A stretch of 64,000 nucleotides of DNA from Cherax quadricarinatus. Taxonomy: Eukaryota; Arthropoda; Malacostraca; Decapoda; Parastacidae. Within the stretch, counting starts at the first letter, position 1. Every line of letters starts with the position of its first letter. The notes beneath the pieces were generated by a model that made no database searches, had not been told where the DNA came from, and saw only the letters and a program-made list of their open reading frames with translations. The DNA lies in contig NC_091374.1 in the NCBI RefSeq assembly GCF_038502225.1, positions 11,774,981 through 11,838,980 of the forward strand, in the 5' to 3' direction. Both the position numbers and the translations under genes were made by a program. This document shows, piece by piece, positions 22,611-34,090 of the stretch.

Positions 22611-24172
22611 CACACCGGCCGATTCCCACCAAGGCAGGGTGGCCCGAAAAAGAAAAACTTTCACCATCATTCACTCCATCACTGTCTTGCCAGAAGGGTG
22701 CTTTACACTACAGTTTTTAAACTGCAACATTAACACCCCTCCTTCAGAGTGCAGGCACTGTACTTCCCATCTCCAGAACTCAAGTCCGGCCTGCCGGTTT
22801 CCCTGAATCCCTTCATAAATGTTACTTTGCTCACACTCCAACAGCACGTCAAGTATTAAAAACCATTTGTCTCCATTCACTCCTATCAAACACGCTCACG
22901 CATGCCTGCTGGAAGTCCAAGCCCCTCGCACACAAAACCTCCTTTACCCCCTCCCTCCAACCCTTCCTAGGCCGACCCCTACCCCGCCTTCCTTCCACTA
23001 CAGACTGATACACTCTTGAAGTCATTCTGTTTCGCTCCATTCTCTCTACATGTCCGAACCACCTCAACAACCCTTCCTCAGCCCTCTGGACAACAGTTTT
23101 GGTAATCCCGCACCTCCTCCTAACTTCCAAACTACGAATTCTCTGCATTATATTCACACCACACATTGCCCTCAGACATGACATCTCCACTGCCTCCAGC
23201 CTTCTCCTCGCTGCAACATTCATCACCCACGCTTCACACCCATATAAGAGCGTTGGTAAAACTATACTCTCATACATTCCCCTCTTTGCCTCCAAGGACA
23301 AAGTTCTTTGTCTCCACAGACTCCTAAGTGCACCACTCACTCTTTTTCCCTCATCAATTCTATGATTCACCTCATCTTTCATAGACCCATCCGCTGACAC
23401 GTCCACTCCCAAATATCTGAATACGTTCACCTCCTCCATACTCTCTCCCTCCAATCTGATATTCAATCTTTCATCACCTAATCTTTTTGTTATCCTCATA
23501 ACCTTACTCTTTCCTGTATTCACCTTTAATTTTCTTCTTTTGCACACCCTGCCAAATTCATCCACCAATCTCTGCAACTTCTCTTCAGAATCTCCCAAGA
23601 GCACAGTGTCATCAGCAAAGAGCAGCTGTGACAACTCCCACTCTGTGTGTGATTCTTTATCTTTTAACTCCACGCCTCTTGCCAAGACCCTCGCATTTAC
23701 TTCTCTTACAACCCCATCTATAAATATATTAAACAACCACGGTGACATCACACATCCTTGTCTAAGGCCTACTTTTACTGGGAAAAAATTTCCCTCTTTC
23801 CTACATACTCTAACTTGAGCCTCACTATCCTCGTAAAAACTCTTCACTGCTTTCAGTAACCTACCTCCTACACCATACACTTGCAACATCTGCCACATTG
23901 CCCCCCTATCCACCCTGTCATACGCCTTTTCCAAATCCATAAATGCCACAAAGACCTCTTTAGCCTTATCTAAATACTGTTCACTTATATGTTTCACTGT
24001 AAACACCTGGTCCACACACCCCCTACCTTTCCTAAAGCCTCCTTGTTCATCTGCTATCCTATTCTCCGTCTTACTCTTAATTCTTTCAATTATAACTCTA
24101 CCATACACTTTACCAGGTACACTCAACAGACTTATCCCCCTATAATTTTTGCACTCTCTTTTATCCCCTTTG

Positions 24173-24176
<4 letters not shown>
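22608..24176 (-). mobile_element. RTE-type LINE copy A, 5'-truncated
   Basis: Minus-strand 3' half of an RTE-clade non-LTR element: from RT motif 2 through the C-terminus and 3' untranslated region to CACACCGGCC and an ATT-rich tail. Both ends run directly into AT arrays. The 3' region holds GGGCCACC and GGTGGGA, a short stem shared by all RTE copies in the window. Nearly identical to copy B at 34.1 kb, so insertion or exchange was recent. Confidence 0.9.
22849..24126 (-). CDS. RTE reverse transcriptase, uninterrupted C-terminal 425 residues
   Basis: RT motifs: DEQGGFRKGRGCVDQVF (residues 27-43), FVAFMDLEKAYDRVDR (59-74), VGLRQGCVMSPWLFNIFIDG (119-138) and FADDTVLLGD (170-179, catalytic Asp pair). 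The C-terminal half has LLYGCEAWVMNVAARRRLEA and GLLRWFGHVERMERNRM, then GRRGRGRPRKGWREGVKEVL, all characteristic of RTE-type elements. No internal stop. The endonuclease and the first RT motifs are missing because the copy is 5'-truncated at an AT array. It may be transcribed but cannot mobilise itself. Confidence 0.85.
   Translation of the reverse strand: MSVPGKVYGRVIIERIKSKTENRIADEQGGFRKGRGCVDQVFTVKHISEQYLDKAKEVFVAFMDLEKAYDRVDRGAMWQMLQVYGVGGRLLKAVKSFYEDSEAQVRVCRKEGNFFPVKVGLRQGCVMSPWLFNIFIDGVVREVNARVLARGVELKDKESHTEWELSQLLFADDTVLLGDSEEKLQRLVDEFGRVCKRRKLKVNTGKSKVMRITKRLGDERLNIRLEGESMEEVNVFRYLGVDVSADGSMKDEVNHRIDEGKRVSGALRSLWRQRTLSLEAKRGMYESIVLPTLLYGCEAWVMNVAARRRLEAVEMSCLRAMCGVNIMQRIRSLEVRRRCGITKTVVQRAEEGLLRWFGHVERMERNRMTSRVYQSVVEGRRGRGRPRKGWREGVKEVLCARGLDFQQACVSVFDRSEWRQMVFNT

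Positions 24177-24265
<89 letters not shown>
24177..24265. repeat. (AT)n microsatellite
   Basis: AT array between the truncated RTE 5' end and the TGTCGTGCC element, grading into GTGTGTGT. Confidence 0.95.
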
Positions 24266-24270
<5 letters not shown>

Positions 24271-24277
24271 GTGTGTG

Positions 24278-24667
24278 TGTCGTGCCGAATAGGCAGAACT
24301 TGCGATCTTGGCTTAAATAGCGACGCTCATCTTGCCATATAGGACAAGCGAGAATTTGTGTATGCAATAATTTCGCCAAAATCATTCTGAACCTAACGAA
24401 ATAAATATATTTCACTGTGTTTGTTTAGTATTAAATTATTGTAAACAAATCTAAAATATATTTAGTTGCGTTAGGCTAAAATAAATTGCTCTTGTTATAA
24501 TAAGGTTAGGTAAGTTTTCTAAGATTCTTCTGGAGCAAAATAAAAATTTTTTACATTAACATTAATGAAAAAAATATTTCTTTAAACGTATAAGAGAAAA
24601 TTTTAGAAAGGACTTAATTTTAAATGAGTTCTTGCTAACTGACCAGTTTTACATATTCGGCACGACA
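24278..24667 (+). mobile_element. TGTCGTGCC element, copy 4
   Basis: Full 390-bp copy with perfect 14-bp termini. The left junction is a short GT run after the AT array; the right junction is TATAAATATATA leading into another AT array. Non-coding. Confidence 0.85.
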
Positions 24668-24694
24668 TTATAAATATATATATATAAATATAAA

Positions 24695-24784
<90 letters not shown>
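24668..24784. repeat. (AT)n microsatellite
   Basis: AT array with a few TAAATA interruptions at its left side. Confidence 0.95.
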
Positions 24785-24786
<2 letters not shown>

Positions 24787-25890
24787 TTGTTGTTTTACTT
24801 TGTATTGTATCTTTGTGAATGTTATGTCAATGTATTTTGTCTTTAAATAAAATATATATTAATTAAATATAGGGGTGGTAGGAGAAAATTCTCAAACAGC
24901 TTCAGGGAGAACCTTGAGTTTTCCCTGAAGCAAGTTTATTCTTTTCTCTGAGGATGAGGGTCCCCAGGACAGTTTTAGAGGTGGTACCTCCCTATATCTA
25001 TCTATCTACCTATCTGTTAAATATTCAGGTACAAAATTAGCAATGTTGCAGCAGACTGGTAAATTCCAGCTAAAAACAGTTACGGAGAGGACAAGTAACC
25101 CTTAACTATGTATATCATAGCCTTAGTTGAGGGTGAAATGGGTAGATGTCGCTAGGAGTTAGTTTTCTGTTCAAATAAAAAAGGTTTTAATAGGCATTTA
25201 CTCTTTCATAAGATTAAATTTCAGGAGTAGTCAGCAGAAAAATTGACCCAGAACAAAGACAGAAAGCTAAAATATCAGATTCAAGAAATAGGGAAAGCAA
25301 GCGAAAAAAGTAAGTGAAGGATAGATGAAAAATTAAACTACCAGGAAGATGGTAATAGTAATAATACAAAAGAGAACATGAAATAAAGGCTAAAATGTTT
25401 ACTGGCAATTTTCTGAAGCCTTTCATATGTACACTGTTCCATACGAACTTTGATTTCAATTGAGGAGGGAAAGGGAGGGTAACGAGGAGAGTGAGAGAAT
25501 GAAAGACAGAGGGAGAGAATGAATGGAGGCAATAGAGGGAGAGGATTATAAAATTGAAAGGGGGTAGGAAAAAACGAGAGGGGGAACGTAGAGTAAAAAA
25601 AAAAAAGGTACGAGAAGAGAAGAAAGATAGATGGAAGAAAAGGTTATACAAAATAACTTGAAACGTAGCAAAAGAATAATTAAGGGAAATATCTGCGAAG
25701 AGGATGAAAGTCTACCTGACACAGAAGGTTGTCTACTGGACAAGACCCAGTGACTCCCACCTTCAACACTATACACAGTATGTGCTCTTTTATAGTCTAT
25801 ATACTTCTGCTGCCAAGGAGAGTTTAGGTAATCTAATATTAGCTGTCATGAATCTTAAAGTTTTTATTTTTGCCTTAAATACGATACAGA
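24785..25890. other. non-coding; purine-rich low-complexity stretch
   Basis: 25440-25720 is rich in GA on the plus strand, which produces antisense open frames of Ser/Phe/Leu. Nothing else recognised. Confidence 0.35.
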
Positions 25891-25900
25891 CCTTCACCAG

Positions 25901-26248
25901 CCTGGAGTATGTAGCACCAGCCTGGAGTGTGTAGCACCAGCCTGGAGTGTGTAGCACCAGCCTGGAGTGTGTAGCACCAGCCTGGAGTGTGTAGCACCAG
26001 CCTGGAGTGTGTAGCACCAGCCTGGAGTGTGTAGCACCAGCCTGGAGTGTGTAGCACCAGCCTGGAGTGTGTAGCACCAGCCTGGAGTGTGTAGCACCAG
26101 CCTGGAGTGTGTAGCACCAGCCTGGAGTGTGTAGCACCAGCCTGGAGTGTGTAGCACCAGCCTGGAGTATGTAGCACCAGCCTGGAGTGTGTAGCACCAG
26201 CCTGGAGTGTGTAGCACCAGCCTGGAGTGTGTAGCACCAGCCTGGAGT
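25901..26248. repeat. 20-bp minisatellite, 17 units, derived from a LINE RT segment
   Basis: Seventeen head-to-tail copies of CCTGGAGTGTGTAGCACCAG plus a partial unit, almost identical; only the units at 25901 and 26161 read GTAT instead of GTGT. The unit matches the CR1-like LINE segment at about 51903-51930 (CTGGAGTATGCAGCACC, residues LEYAAPVW), and the array runs directly into LINE sequence at 26241. Because 20 is not a multiple of 3, three minus-strand frames cycle through a 20-residue repeat and stay open; these are not genes. Confidence 0.9.
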
Positions 26249-26398
26249 CCACACCTGATAAATCGTGCCAAAAAACTGGAGAAAGTGAAAAGGTTCGCAA
26301 TGAGAATAGTTTTGGAAATAAGGAGAATGAACTATGAGGAGAGACTAAAGTCACTTAACCTGAGTTCACTAGGGGATAGAATAACCAGGGGAGACTAA
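26241..26398 (+). mobile_element. CR1-like LINE fragment after the minisatellite
   Basis: The plus strand encodes WSPHLINRAKKLEKVKRF and then RMNYEERLKSLNLSSLGDR, matching the region after LEYAAPVW in the CR1-like copy at 51.9-52.1 kb (VKKLEKVQRFATRL, LSYEERMREIGLTTLEDR). It is a divergent subfamily, and only about 50 residues remain. Confidence 0.7.
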
Positions 26399-26542
26399 AC
26401 AGCGTACAAAATGCATTATCTCTACCACTTCTTTTCTACTTCTTTCTTCCTCTCTTTGTCGCGTTCCTGTCCTTCTCTCCTCTATACATACTGGCTTTCT
26501 CATCTTCGTGTGTTAGTGTTACTAATCAATGGTGTTACTAGT

Positions 26543-26760
26543 CATAAGCTTCTTTCTTCTATGTGCGGGTTATTCTTCTATAGGAATAAATTGTTCGAGA
26601 GGATGGATGATTTTACCATAATTTTTATGGGGTGGACCGGTACGCCAAAGGAAGGCCTCGGTCAGATGACCAAAAGCTCCAGCTGTGGGTCATCTTATGA
26701 CTAAGACCCGTGTTAGGAAACGCTTGTCCAGTTTCCTGACAAACCTTACCTAACGTAACG
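26543..26760. mobile_element. F2 fragment plus SINE-like repeat
   Basis: 26543-26578 (AAGCTTCTTTCTTCTATGTG, CGGGTTATT) is an end fragment of hairpin family F2. 26626-26760 (GGGGTGGACCGGTACGCC through GACTAAGACCCGTGTTAGG and TCCAGTTTCCTGAC) matches 32641-32760, so it is an interspersed repeat. Its nature (SINE or other) is not settled. Confidence 0.5.
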
Positions 26761-26764
26761 TAGG

Positions 26765-27120
26765 AGGGGTGAACCACAGGAATGTCAGGAAGTATTTCAC
26801 TATCCTCAGTTTAGCGAGGAAGTGAACTGATCAGAACGAAGAAGTACTGAAGGCAGGACCCAACAGCATGATAAACGACCACTTACAAGGTAATCCCAGC
26901 AACTGAAAATTTACCTTTACAGCTAAAGATAATAATATAATATATTTTTACAAGTACATGTGCAAGGTATACGGGCCTAGCTGTCATCAGTAATATACTA
27001 TACTACAAATAGGTAATTACACCAACTCATCCACCAATGTTCTAAGGACAACGTAAAAATTTCCGGTAATTAGTTATTCAGGAACTTATATCTCGTTATT
27101 ACATATATTTAATAGTGAAT
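26765..27120. other. non-coding, nothing recognised
   Basis: No repeat family, coding block or RNA-like structure recognised. Confidence 0.35.
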
Positions 27121-27330
27121 GCTTCCCGTAGCTCGATTGCTAGCCAGTCAGCTCACATATTGAGGTCCGTGGTTCGATTGCCGGTACGGGTGGAAACATT
27201 AGGACGTGTATCCTTAAGACACTTGCTGTCCCTGTTCACCTAGTAGTAGATTGGTACCTGATGTTAGCTGACTTCTGTGGGTCGCATCCTGGGGACAAAA
27301 TTAGCCTAATTTGCCCGAAATTCTTTGCAT
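27121..27330 (+). mobile_element. tRNA-derived SINE-like element
   Basis: Head: GTAGCTCGATTGCTAGCC (A-box-like) and GTCCGTGGTTCGATTGCCGG (B-box-like) at 27129-27185, i.e. a tRNA-like promoter unit. The body CCCTGTTCACCTAGTAGTAG and GGTACCTGATGTTAGCTGAC recurs at 38.58-38.64 kb. SINEs of this build are transcribed by RNA polymerase III and mobilised by LINE proteins; the partner LINE is not identified. Confidence 0.65.
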
Positions 27331-27334
27331 AACA

Positions 27335-27740
27335 AGGAGTTTTCTATATAGTACGTCACTGATGTCAACTAGGCCTGTATACCTTGTACATATACTTGTA
27401 GAAACAGAAATTATTATTATTATCGTTATTTTGCAATCTTCCCTCAAGTTACCTGAAACTCTTGGGTTACCAAAGTAAAAATTATTACTGTATTTTAGGT
27501 TACCTTTGTGAACATTCCTAGGATTGAAATACAAGGAAAGAGAGTAAGAGAGGAAAAATTAAGAAACTGGATGATAAGGTAGGAGGGAGGAAAAGGAGGA
27601 AGGAAAAAAAGAGAAGCGCACGACGAGTTGACGAACAAGAACACAGACGCGAAAAATAGCGAGTGACATAAGCAGAGAAATAGACCAGACCACAGACCGA
27701 GGTACAAAATAATTCCGACAGTTCGTCACGATGTCGCATG
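27335..27740. other. non-coding, nothing recognised
   Basis: Purine-rich from about 27530 to 27620. No gene seen. Confidence 0.35.
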
Positions 27741-27745
27741 TATTT

Positions 27746-28170
27746 TATTCACCCTTAGCGCCTACACATGCATGTTATTGAACCTTGAGCGCCTCCACAT
27801 GCATGTTATTTAACCTTGAGCGCCTCCGCATGCATGTTATTGAACCTTGAGCGCCTCCGCATGCATGTTATTGAACATTAAGCGCCTCCGCATGGATGTT
27901 TTTGAGCACTGAGCTCCTTCACAAGAATATTACACATTGAGCGCCTCCACAGTCATATTATCGCCCCCCTGATCTTCAGAAACATGTTCTTGATCTTAGA
28001 CGTTGCCACATACAGTATATGTTCATTACCTCTGAACGACTCCACTTGTTCTCACATCTGAATGTTCCACATGTTCTTGTAATTAACACCTCATATATGT
28101 TATTGCCCTTAAACTCTGCCACACAATGTTCTTCGAGCCTGAAAACATAAGCACACATGTTCTGGCACCT
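27746..28170. repeat. about 31-bp minisatellite decaying rightward
   Basis: Units of TTGAACCTTGAGCGCCTCC followed by RCATGCATGTTA are nearly identical from 27775 to 27885. They then become increasingly divergent (27900-27965) and barely recognisable to about 28170. The gradient suggests the left side was homogenised recently while the right edge is the old end. Confidence 0.7.
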
Positions 28171-28499
28171 GTGAGCCAAGAGAACAAGAAGTGCGTCTCA
28201 CAAGAAACATGTATCGCGGGGAGAAGGAAGACAGGTTCGTTGGGAGAGGTTATTGGCCGCAGATCGATGCGAGAAAAATAATGTGAGATGCTTCTGTATG
28301 AAGTACGTGTTGAAGGTGAGTAAACGACTCTTCTCTGGGCGCTTCATACACACCGCTGTGGAAGCTGAGCATTGACCAGTGTATGTATAGGTGCATGTAC
28401 GCACGGGGATGTTGGTATACATGTGGTGTGCACACGTGTTGCTGCTGCACACACTGTGTGAGGTATATCCGGGGTGTTGCCCCCACGTGTGGGCATGTG

Positions 28500-29002
<503 letters not shown>

Positions 29003-29003
<1 letters not shown>

Positions 29004-29020
29004 GCACGCGCACGCACGCG

Positions 29021-29088
<68 letters not shown>
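29003..29088. repeat. (GCAC)n/(AC)n microsatellite
   Basis: GCACGCGC units grade into AC dinucleotides. It continues directly from the CR1 tail GTGAGTAC. Confidence 0.95.
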
Positions 29089-29089
<1 letters not shown>

Positions 29090-29090
<1 letters not shown>

Positions 29091-30720
29091 TTCCCTTTTT
29101 GTTGGTGCACATATTGAGTGGTACACAGTTTTTTTTTTGTACATTTTTGGGTGGTGCACATGTTTGATGTTGTGCACATGTTTGGTGTTCATGTTTGTAA
29201 TGACTGGTGATCAACTTGGTGCCATTAGTATTTTCCTTTCGTTCATAGTTTTCTAATTCTTCATCTTGTAATTAATTTTTCTTTTCTGGCATATTTCTTC
29301 AAGCTCTTCATTAATTATTACTGATTACTTCCAAACAATGAGACTTAGACATATGGAGACACTGAATATATGTTGGGAGGTCACTGTGAAGGTCGACACG
29401 GACGTTATTCACTTCCATTACCTTGATAATGAAACATTCAATGCAAAACCTACTAAAGACTTAAAAATGGATGACCTCTTAAATATTTCTCGTAACACGA
29501 TAAAACCAAATGCGACATTTTTATAGGTTTCTTCCTTAGGTAAAATATTTTTTTAGCCGTAATTTCTTGGAGGAAGAATTCGTGATTGTTAAACATTTAC
29601 CAAACTCATATTCTTTCTCCAGTTTATCAGGACTTTTTGAGAAAGAGCAGAATAAATCATAACACCAAGGAACGCAATAAATCTCATAAATGTAACATCT
29701 TTCCTATAGGTAGCACTGTGACCGGCTCCCGTTCGCTCATATACAACACTGGCGTCCTTTATCAGACAAAAATTAGGAACATCACCAAGGCAACCACTCA
29801 CAACAACCAGGATGTCAGCGTAGGAGTCTACACAAGTCCTCGTTAGGGATGCAATCAACTTTACCAGCCACATATCATGGAACATTAACACGAACAGTCA
29901 TACGTATATCTATATATGTCGCACACATAACAGTAACAACACATGCATAATTCACTGCAACGAACACAACTACATAATATCTGTGGATAACGCTGGGTTA
30001 GTCATAAGTGACACGGGAAAAAATGCTTAGGAGTGGCAGTAATTCAGCTGATGGAAGAAAATTAAGGGGTGTTTAACATGGCTCTACCTCGTGTAAAAAA
30101 CTACAGCTACTGGAGGGAGCCTGACTAAGGTGATGGAACAAAGCCTAGATCTTCCCTCTACTCGACTACTACTACGGTTCTCATACACTAGCCAAATGCA
30201 CCTTTGCTTGTCTCTGTTATAACAATGGTAAATGCAATCTCTTATTTTTAAGGAATTTATTTTGATAGGGTGAAATGTTAAATACAATAAAGGTTTGTGC
30301 TTTTGTGGTATTTTCTATCCCGTTTTTCTTTTCAACTTTTTTTTCACAGACCGGGCCGCGGGGGCGTTGACCCCCGGAACTCTCTCCAGATAAACTCCAG
30401 AAACTCCAGATATCACTACACCACCATAACACTATATAACTGTGACACCAGCAAAATGCCAGCGTGACATCACACACCAGTATGACATCGTGACATCACG
30501 CCACCTCGTATGAGAAGTCAATGATACCATTATTGTATTTCAAGAATATCACCCTGCAAGTTTCATGAATCTCCTATAATACGACCATAGCATCATTACA
30601 CATAAACAATACCCTCACTTCTTCAAGAAATATGCGGAGCTCCAGCCAGAGCTAATTTTGGTAGAGCACATGATAACGACAAGTTTTGACTCTGGTACCA
30701 ATCCCGACCAAGCCTTGAAC
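29090..30720. other. non-coding, nothing convincing
   Basis: Short open frames at 29338-29526 (plus) and 29589-29891 (minus) show no motif I recognise. No repeats shared with the rest of the window were found. Confidence 0.3.
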
Positions 30721-30724
30721 AAGC

Positions 30725-30726
<2 letters not shown>

Positions 30727-30762
<36 letters not shown>

Positions 30763-30763
30763 G

Positions 30764-30849
<86 letters not shown>
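30727..30849. repeat. (AT)n microsatellite
   Basis: AT array with one AATGTAAT interruption, left of hairpin element F3. Confidence 0.95.
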
Positions 30850-30852
<3 letters not shown>

Positions 30853-31020
30853 ATAAGATCACAGTAAACAGGCGATTTTAAAACATGCAAAACAACCACT
30901 GTAAAAGAGTAGTGAAATTCCTTGACAATGTGAGTAGTCACGAAAGTGCTTGGAATTTCACTACTCTTTCACAGTGGTTGTTTTGCATATTTTAAAATCG
31001 CCTGTTTACTGTGATCTTAT

Positions 31021-31023
<3 letters not shown>
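30850..31023. mobile_element. hairpin element, family F3, most complete copy
   Basis: Left arm GCAATAAGATCACAGTAAAC, CAGGCGATTTTAAAA, CAAAACAACCACTG; the right arm is its complement, ending CTGTGATCTTATTGCA. The ribozyme-like core at 30921-30946 fills the centre. AT arrays lie on both sides. Non-coding; long terminal inverted repeats of about 70 bp. Confidence 0.8.
30921..30946 (+). ncRNA. hammerhead-ribozyme-like core (UUGACAA type)
   Basis: C, UUGACAA, U, stem GUGA/UCAC with loop GUAG, then GAAAG. Compared with the 22.5-kb copy only the variable position 7 differs (C for U), the position that is free to vary in the hammerhead core. The left arm has no mirror copy of the core here. Confidence 0.45.

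Positions 31024-31092
<69 letters not shown>
31024..31092. repeat. (AT)n microsatellite
   Basis: AT array between hairpin F3 and the TGTCGTGCC element. Confidence 0.95.
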
Positions 31093-31094
<2 letters not shown>

Positions 31095-31097
<3 letters not shown>

Positions 31098-31485
31098 GTG
31101 CCGAATAGGCAGAATTTGCGATCTTGGCTTAAATAGCAACGTTCATCTTGCCATATAGGACAAGCGAAAATTTGTGTATGCAATAATTTCGCCAAAATCA
31201 TTCTGAACCTAACGAGAAAAATATATTTAACTGTGTTTCTTTAGTATTAAATTATTGTAAGCAAATCTAAAATATATATATAGTTGGGTTAGGCTAAAAT
31301 AAATTGTTCTTGTTATAATAAGGTTAGGTAAGTTTTCTAAGATTCTTTTGGTGGAAAATTAAAAATTTTTTCATTAACATTAATGAAAAAAATATATCTT
31401 TAAACGTATAAGAGAAAATTTTAGAAAGGACTTAATTTTAAATGAGTTCTTGCTAATTGCCCAGTTTTGCATATTCGGCACGACA
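31095..31485 (+). mobile_element. TGTCGTGCC element, copy 5
   Basis: About 390 bp. The left terminus is slightly damaged (AATGTGCCGAATA); the right terminus TATTCGGCACGACA is intact. AT arrays lie on both sides. Non-coding. Confidence 0.85.
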
Positions 31486-31489
31486 TATA

Positions 31490-31561
<72 letters not shown>
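31486..31561. repeat. (AT)n microsatellite
   Basis: AT array right of the TGTCGTGCC element. Confidence 0.95.
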
Positions 31562-31564
<3 letters not shown>

Positions 31565-31565
<1 letters not shown>

Positions 31566-32635
31566 ATATGAAATTACCTTTGTTAAAAGAAAAAACTTTA
31601 CTCAACTGAAAATCCCATTTAGCTTCATCATCACGCTGCGCTATATTGGATATATTTTTGTAGGAAAGAGGAGAAAATGCAAAAATGGATTATTGTACAA
31701 AAAAAATGATTTACGTTTTGAGAAAATTGACGGCACATTTATCGAGGGAGCTTTATATACCTGAAATCTGCTGATTCTATCCCATGTTTTGGGCAAATAT
31801 GCTCTTGAAAATAGGTATTTATTGTATATTATTCCTTTTTTTTAACAGCAGGATTGCTGTATTTTATCACGTCTTACTGGACCGTGGTTCCTCCTGTTAT
31901 TTGCCTCCCTAGTATTGTTCCACTTCACTATAGTGACGAGGTTTGACTCCCCTTCGTCTCCCCTCCGACGCTGGGTCACATTAGCAGGGAGGTTTACGCG
32001 TTCTTCAAAATTTATTGTGACTTAGTCTATGGCCTTAAACGAATTATGAATATGGTTCATACTTGTTTCTGTAATATAGCAGTAAATTAGTTACGATTAC
32101 AGGAAATTAGTATCGAATGTTTTAAATTGTTAAAGGAACTGAATTTTTTAATAACTAATTAGTAACGATGTTATCAACTTTTCTGTTAACATCGAATATC
32201 GTTACTCTTGTAGTGATGAACAAATCAACTGAACTTAACAAAGGATTTTTTTTCATTCCCAAAATGCATCTCTTTCAGGGCGAAAACGTCAATAAAGCCA
32301 ATTTCATTTCTATGACGTCTTGTTACCGGTTGTCAACCTTTCGCCAGTCCACACCTGACAAACACGCAAGCAGGACAGTGTACGAGGATTTTCTCAGAAA
32401 GTCTTACATACTGCAGTGGAAGTTTTCTCCTTTTAACTTTAGCTGTTAGAGAATCTCAGAATGTTGATAATCCCTGAGGTGCAGTTAAACCCGTCCAGTC
32501 TAGTCTTCAGCTGAAGCGTCTGGAGACCTGGACCATGCTATCTTTCCTAAAACACACTCACTGACAGTATTTTCATCCTAGGACTCTTTTATGGAGTGGA
32601 GAACCAATCATTACAACTAATGATGTGGTCTTCTA
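31565..32635. other. non-coding, nothing recognised
   Basis: No repeat family or coding block recognised. Confidence 0.3.
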
Positions 32636-32640
32636 TTTTT

Positions 32641-32760
32641 TATAGGGTGGGCCGGTAGGCTAGTAGAAAGCCTCTGTCAGATAGTCAGAAAGTCTTACTG
32701 AGTTGGTCCATCATATGACTAAGACCCGTGTCATGACGAATTTCTCATGTTTCTTTTGAG
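32641..32760 (+). mobile_element. SINE-like repeat, second copy
   Basis: GGGTGGGCCGGTAGGC through CATATGACTAAGACCCGTGT, matching 26626-26760 with about one change in five. 43300-43345 also shares CACTTGTCCTGTTTCCTGAC with the end of this family. Confidence 0.5.
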
Positions 32761-32820
32761 AAATAAAATTCAACCACCTACAGAAATTCTGGCCTATCCA
32801 TTCATATCTTTAGAGCAGTA

Positions 32821-33030
32821 TTGCCTTCCTGTTAGCTACATAACCTTCCTGTTAGTTATATAACCTTCCTGTTAGTTATGTATCCTTCCTGTTAGTTATG
32901 TAGCCTTCCTGTTACTTATGTAGCCTTTCCGTTAGTTATGTAGGTTTCCTGTTAGTTATGTAGCCTTTCCGTTAGTTATGTAGGTTTCCTGTTAGTTATG
33001 TAGCCTTTCCGTTAGATATGTAGCCTTCCT
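32821..33030. repeat. about 20-bp minisatellite, about 10 units
   Basis: Units of CCTTCCTGTTAGTTATGTA with two alternating variants (CCTTTCCGTTAG and GGTTTCCTGTTAG), giving a 40-bp higher-order period from about 32900 to 33010. Confidence 0.8.
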
Positions 33031-33034
33031 GTTT

Positions 33035-33570
33035 GTAGTAGAACAGAGATCAGCATGAAGTAGTTGCTCTGAATGATCTGCTCATTTCTCCAACCTGAAT
33101 GTCTTCTCAACACTATCTGTTAAACCATCATCGAAGTTTCACAGCTCCAGCCATTAAACAATTCGTTCCGTGTAAAATGACAAATAGAATAATTAATTTT
33201 TCATTTCAGCACCACGTTTTATACAGACATACGAAAAAGGCTGACAGTTCAGACTTGAATAAAATAATTCTGGTGCCTTAGGATACCGTAGAGGAACATG
33301 GAGAAGGGCATAAGAAAAAAAATCAGCATGTAGGTAATAATGAAGTGGAACGAAGTAAGAAAATGAAGGCTTCCTGCTTCCTTACATGGGAGCAGATATA
33401 GAAATGACAGCCCAGTAGTTGTTAGTGCTCATACCAGACAGTCTAAGTTTAAAATATAAGATCCCGAATGCTGGACCTCAACTCCCCACAGTAAAAAGTA
33501 GGAAAGTATACACACACAGCATAAACACGAATGTCAGTATTATCCAAAAATTGTATTTTTACTAATTTAG
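33035..33570. other. non-coding, nothing recognised
   Basis: No gene or shared repeat recognised. Confidence 0.3.

Positions 33571-34086
<516 letters not shown>

Positions 34087-34090
<4 letters not shown>

Noticed and set aside
23099..23365. 88-residue antisense frame conserved at 34.4 and 45.4 kb
   Set aside because: It is the antisense shadow of the RTE reverse transcriptase and is shared only because the RT is.
25901..26248. CRISPR-like regular repeats
   Set aside because: Units are head to tail with no spacers, and the context is eukaryotic.
25790..26354. Three overlapping 125-159-residue repeat proteins on the minus strand
   Set aside because: A 20-bp tandem repeat without stops stays open in all three frames, which cannot all be real; the unit derives from LINE sequence in the other direction.
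29586..29891. Possible host exon on either strand
   Set aside because: Both strands are open over the same 300 bp, and neither shows a recognisable motif or splice context.
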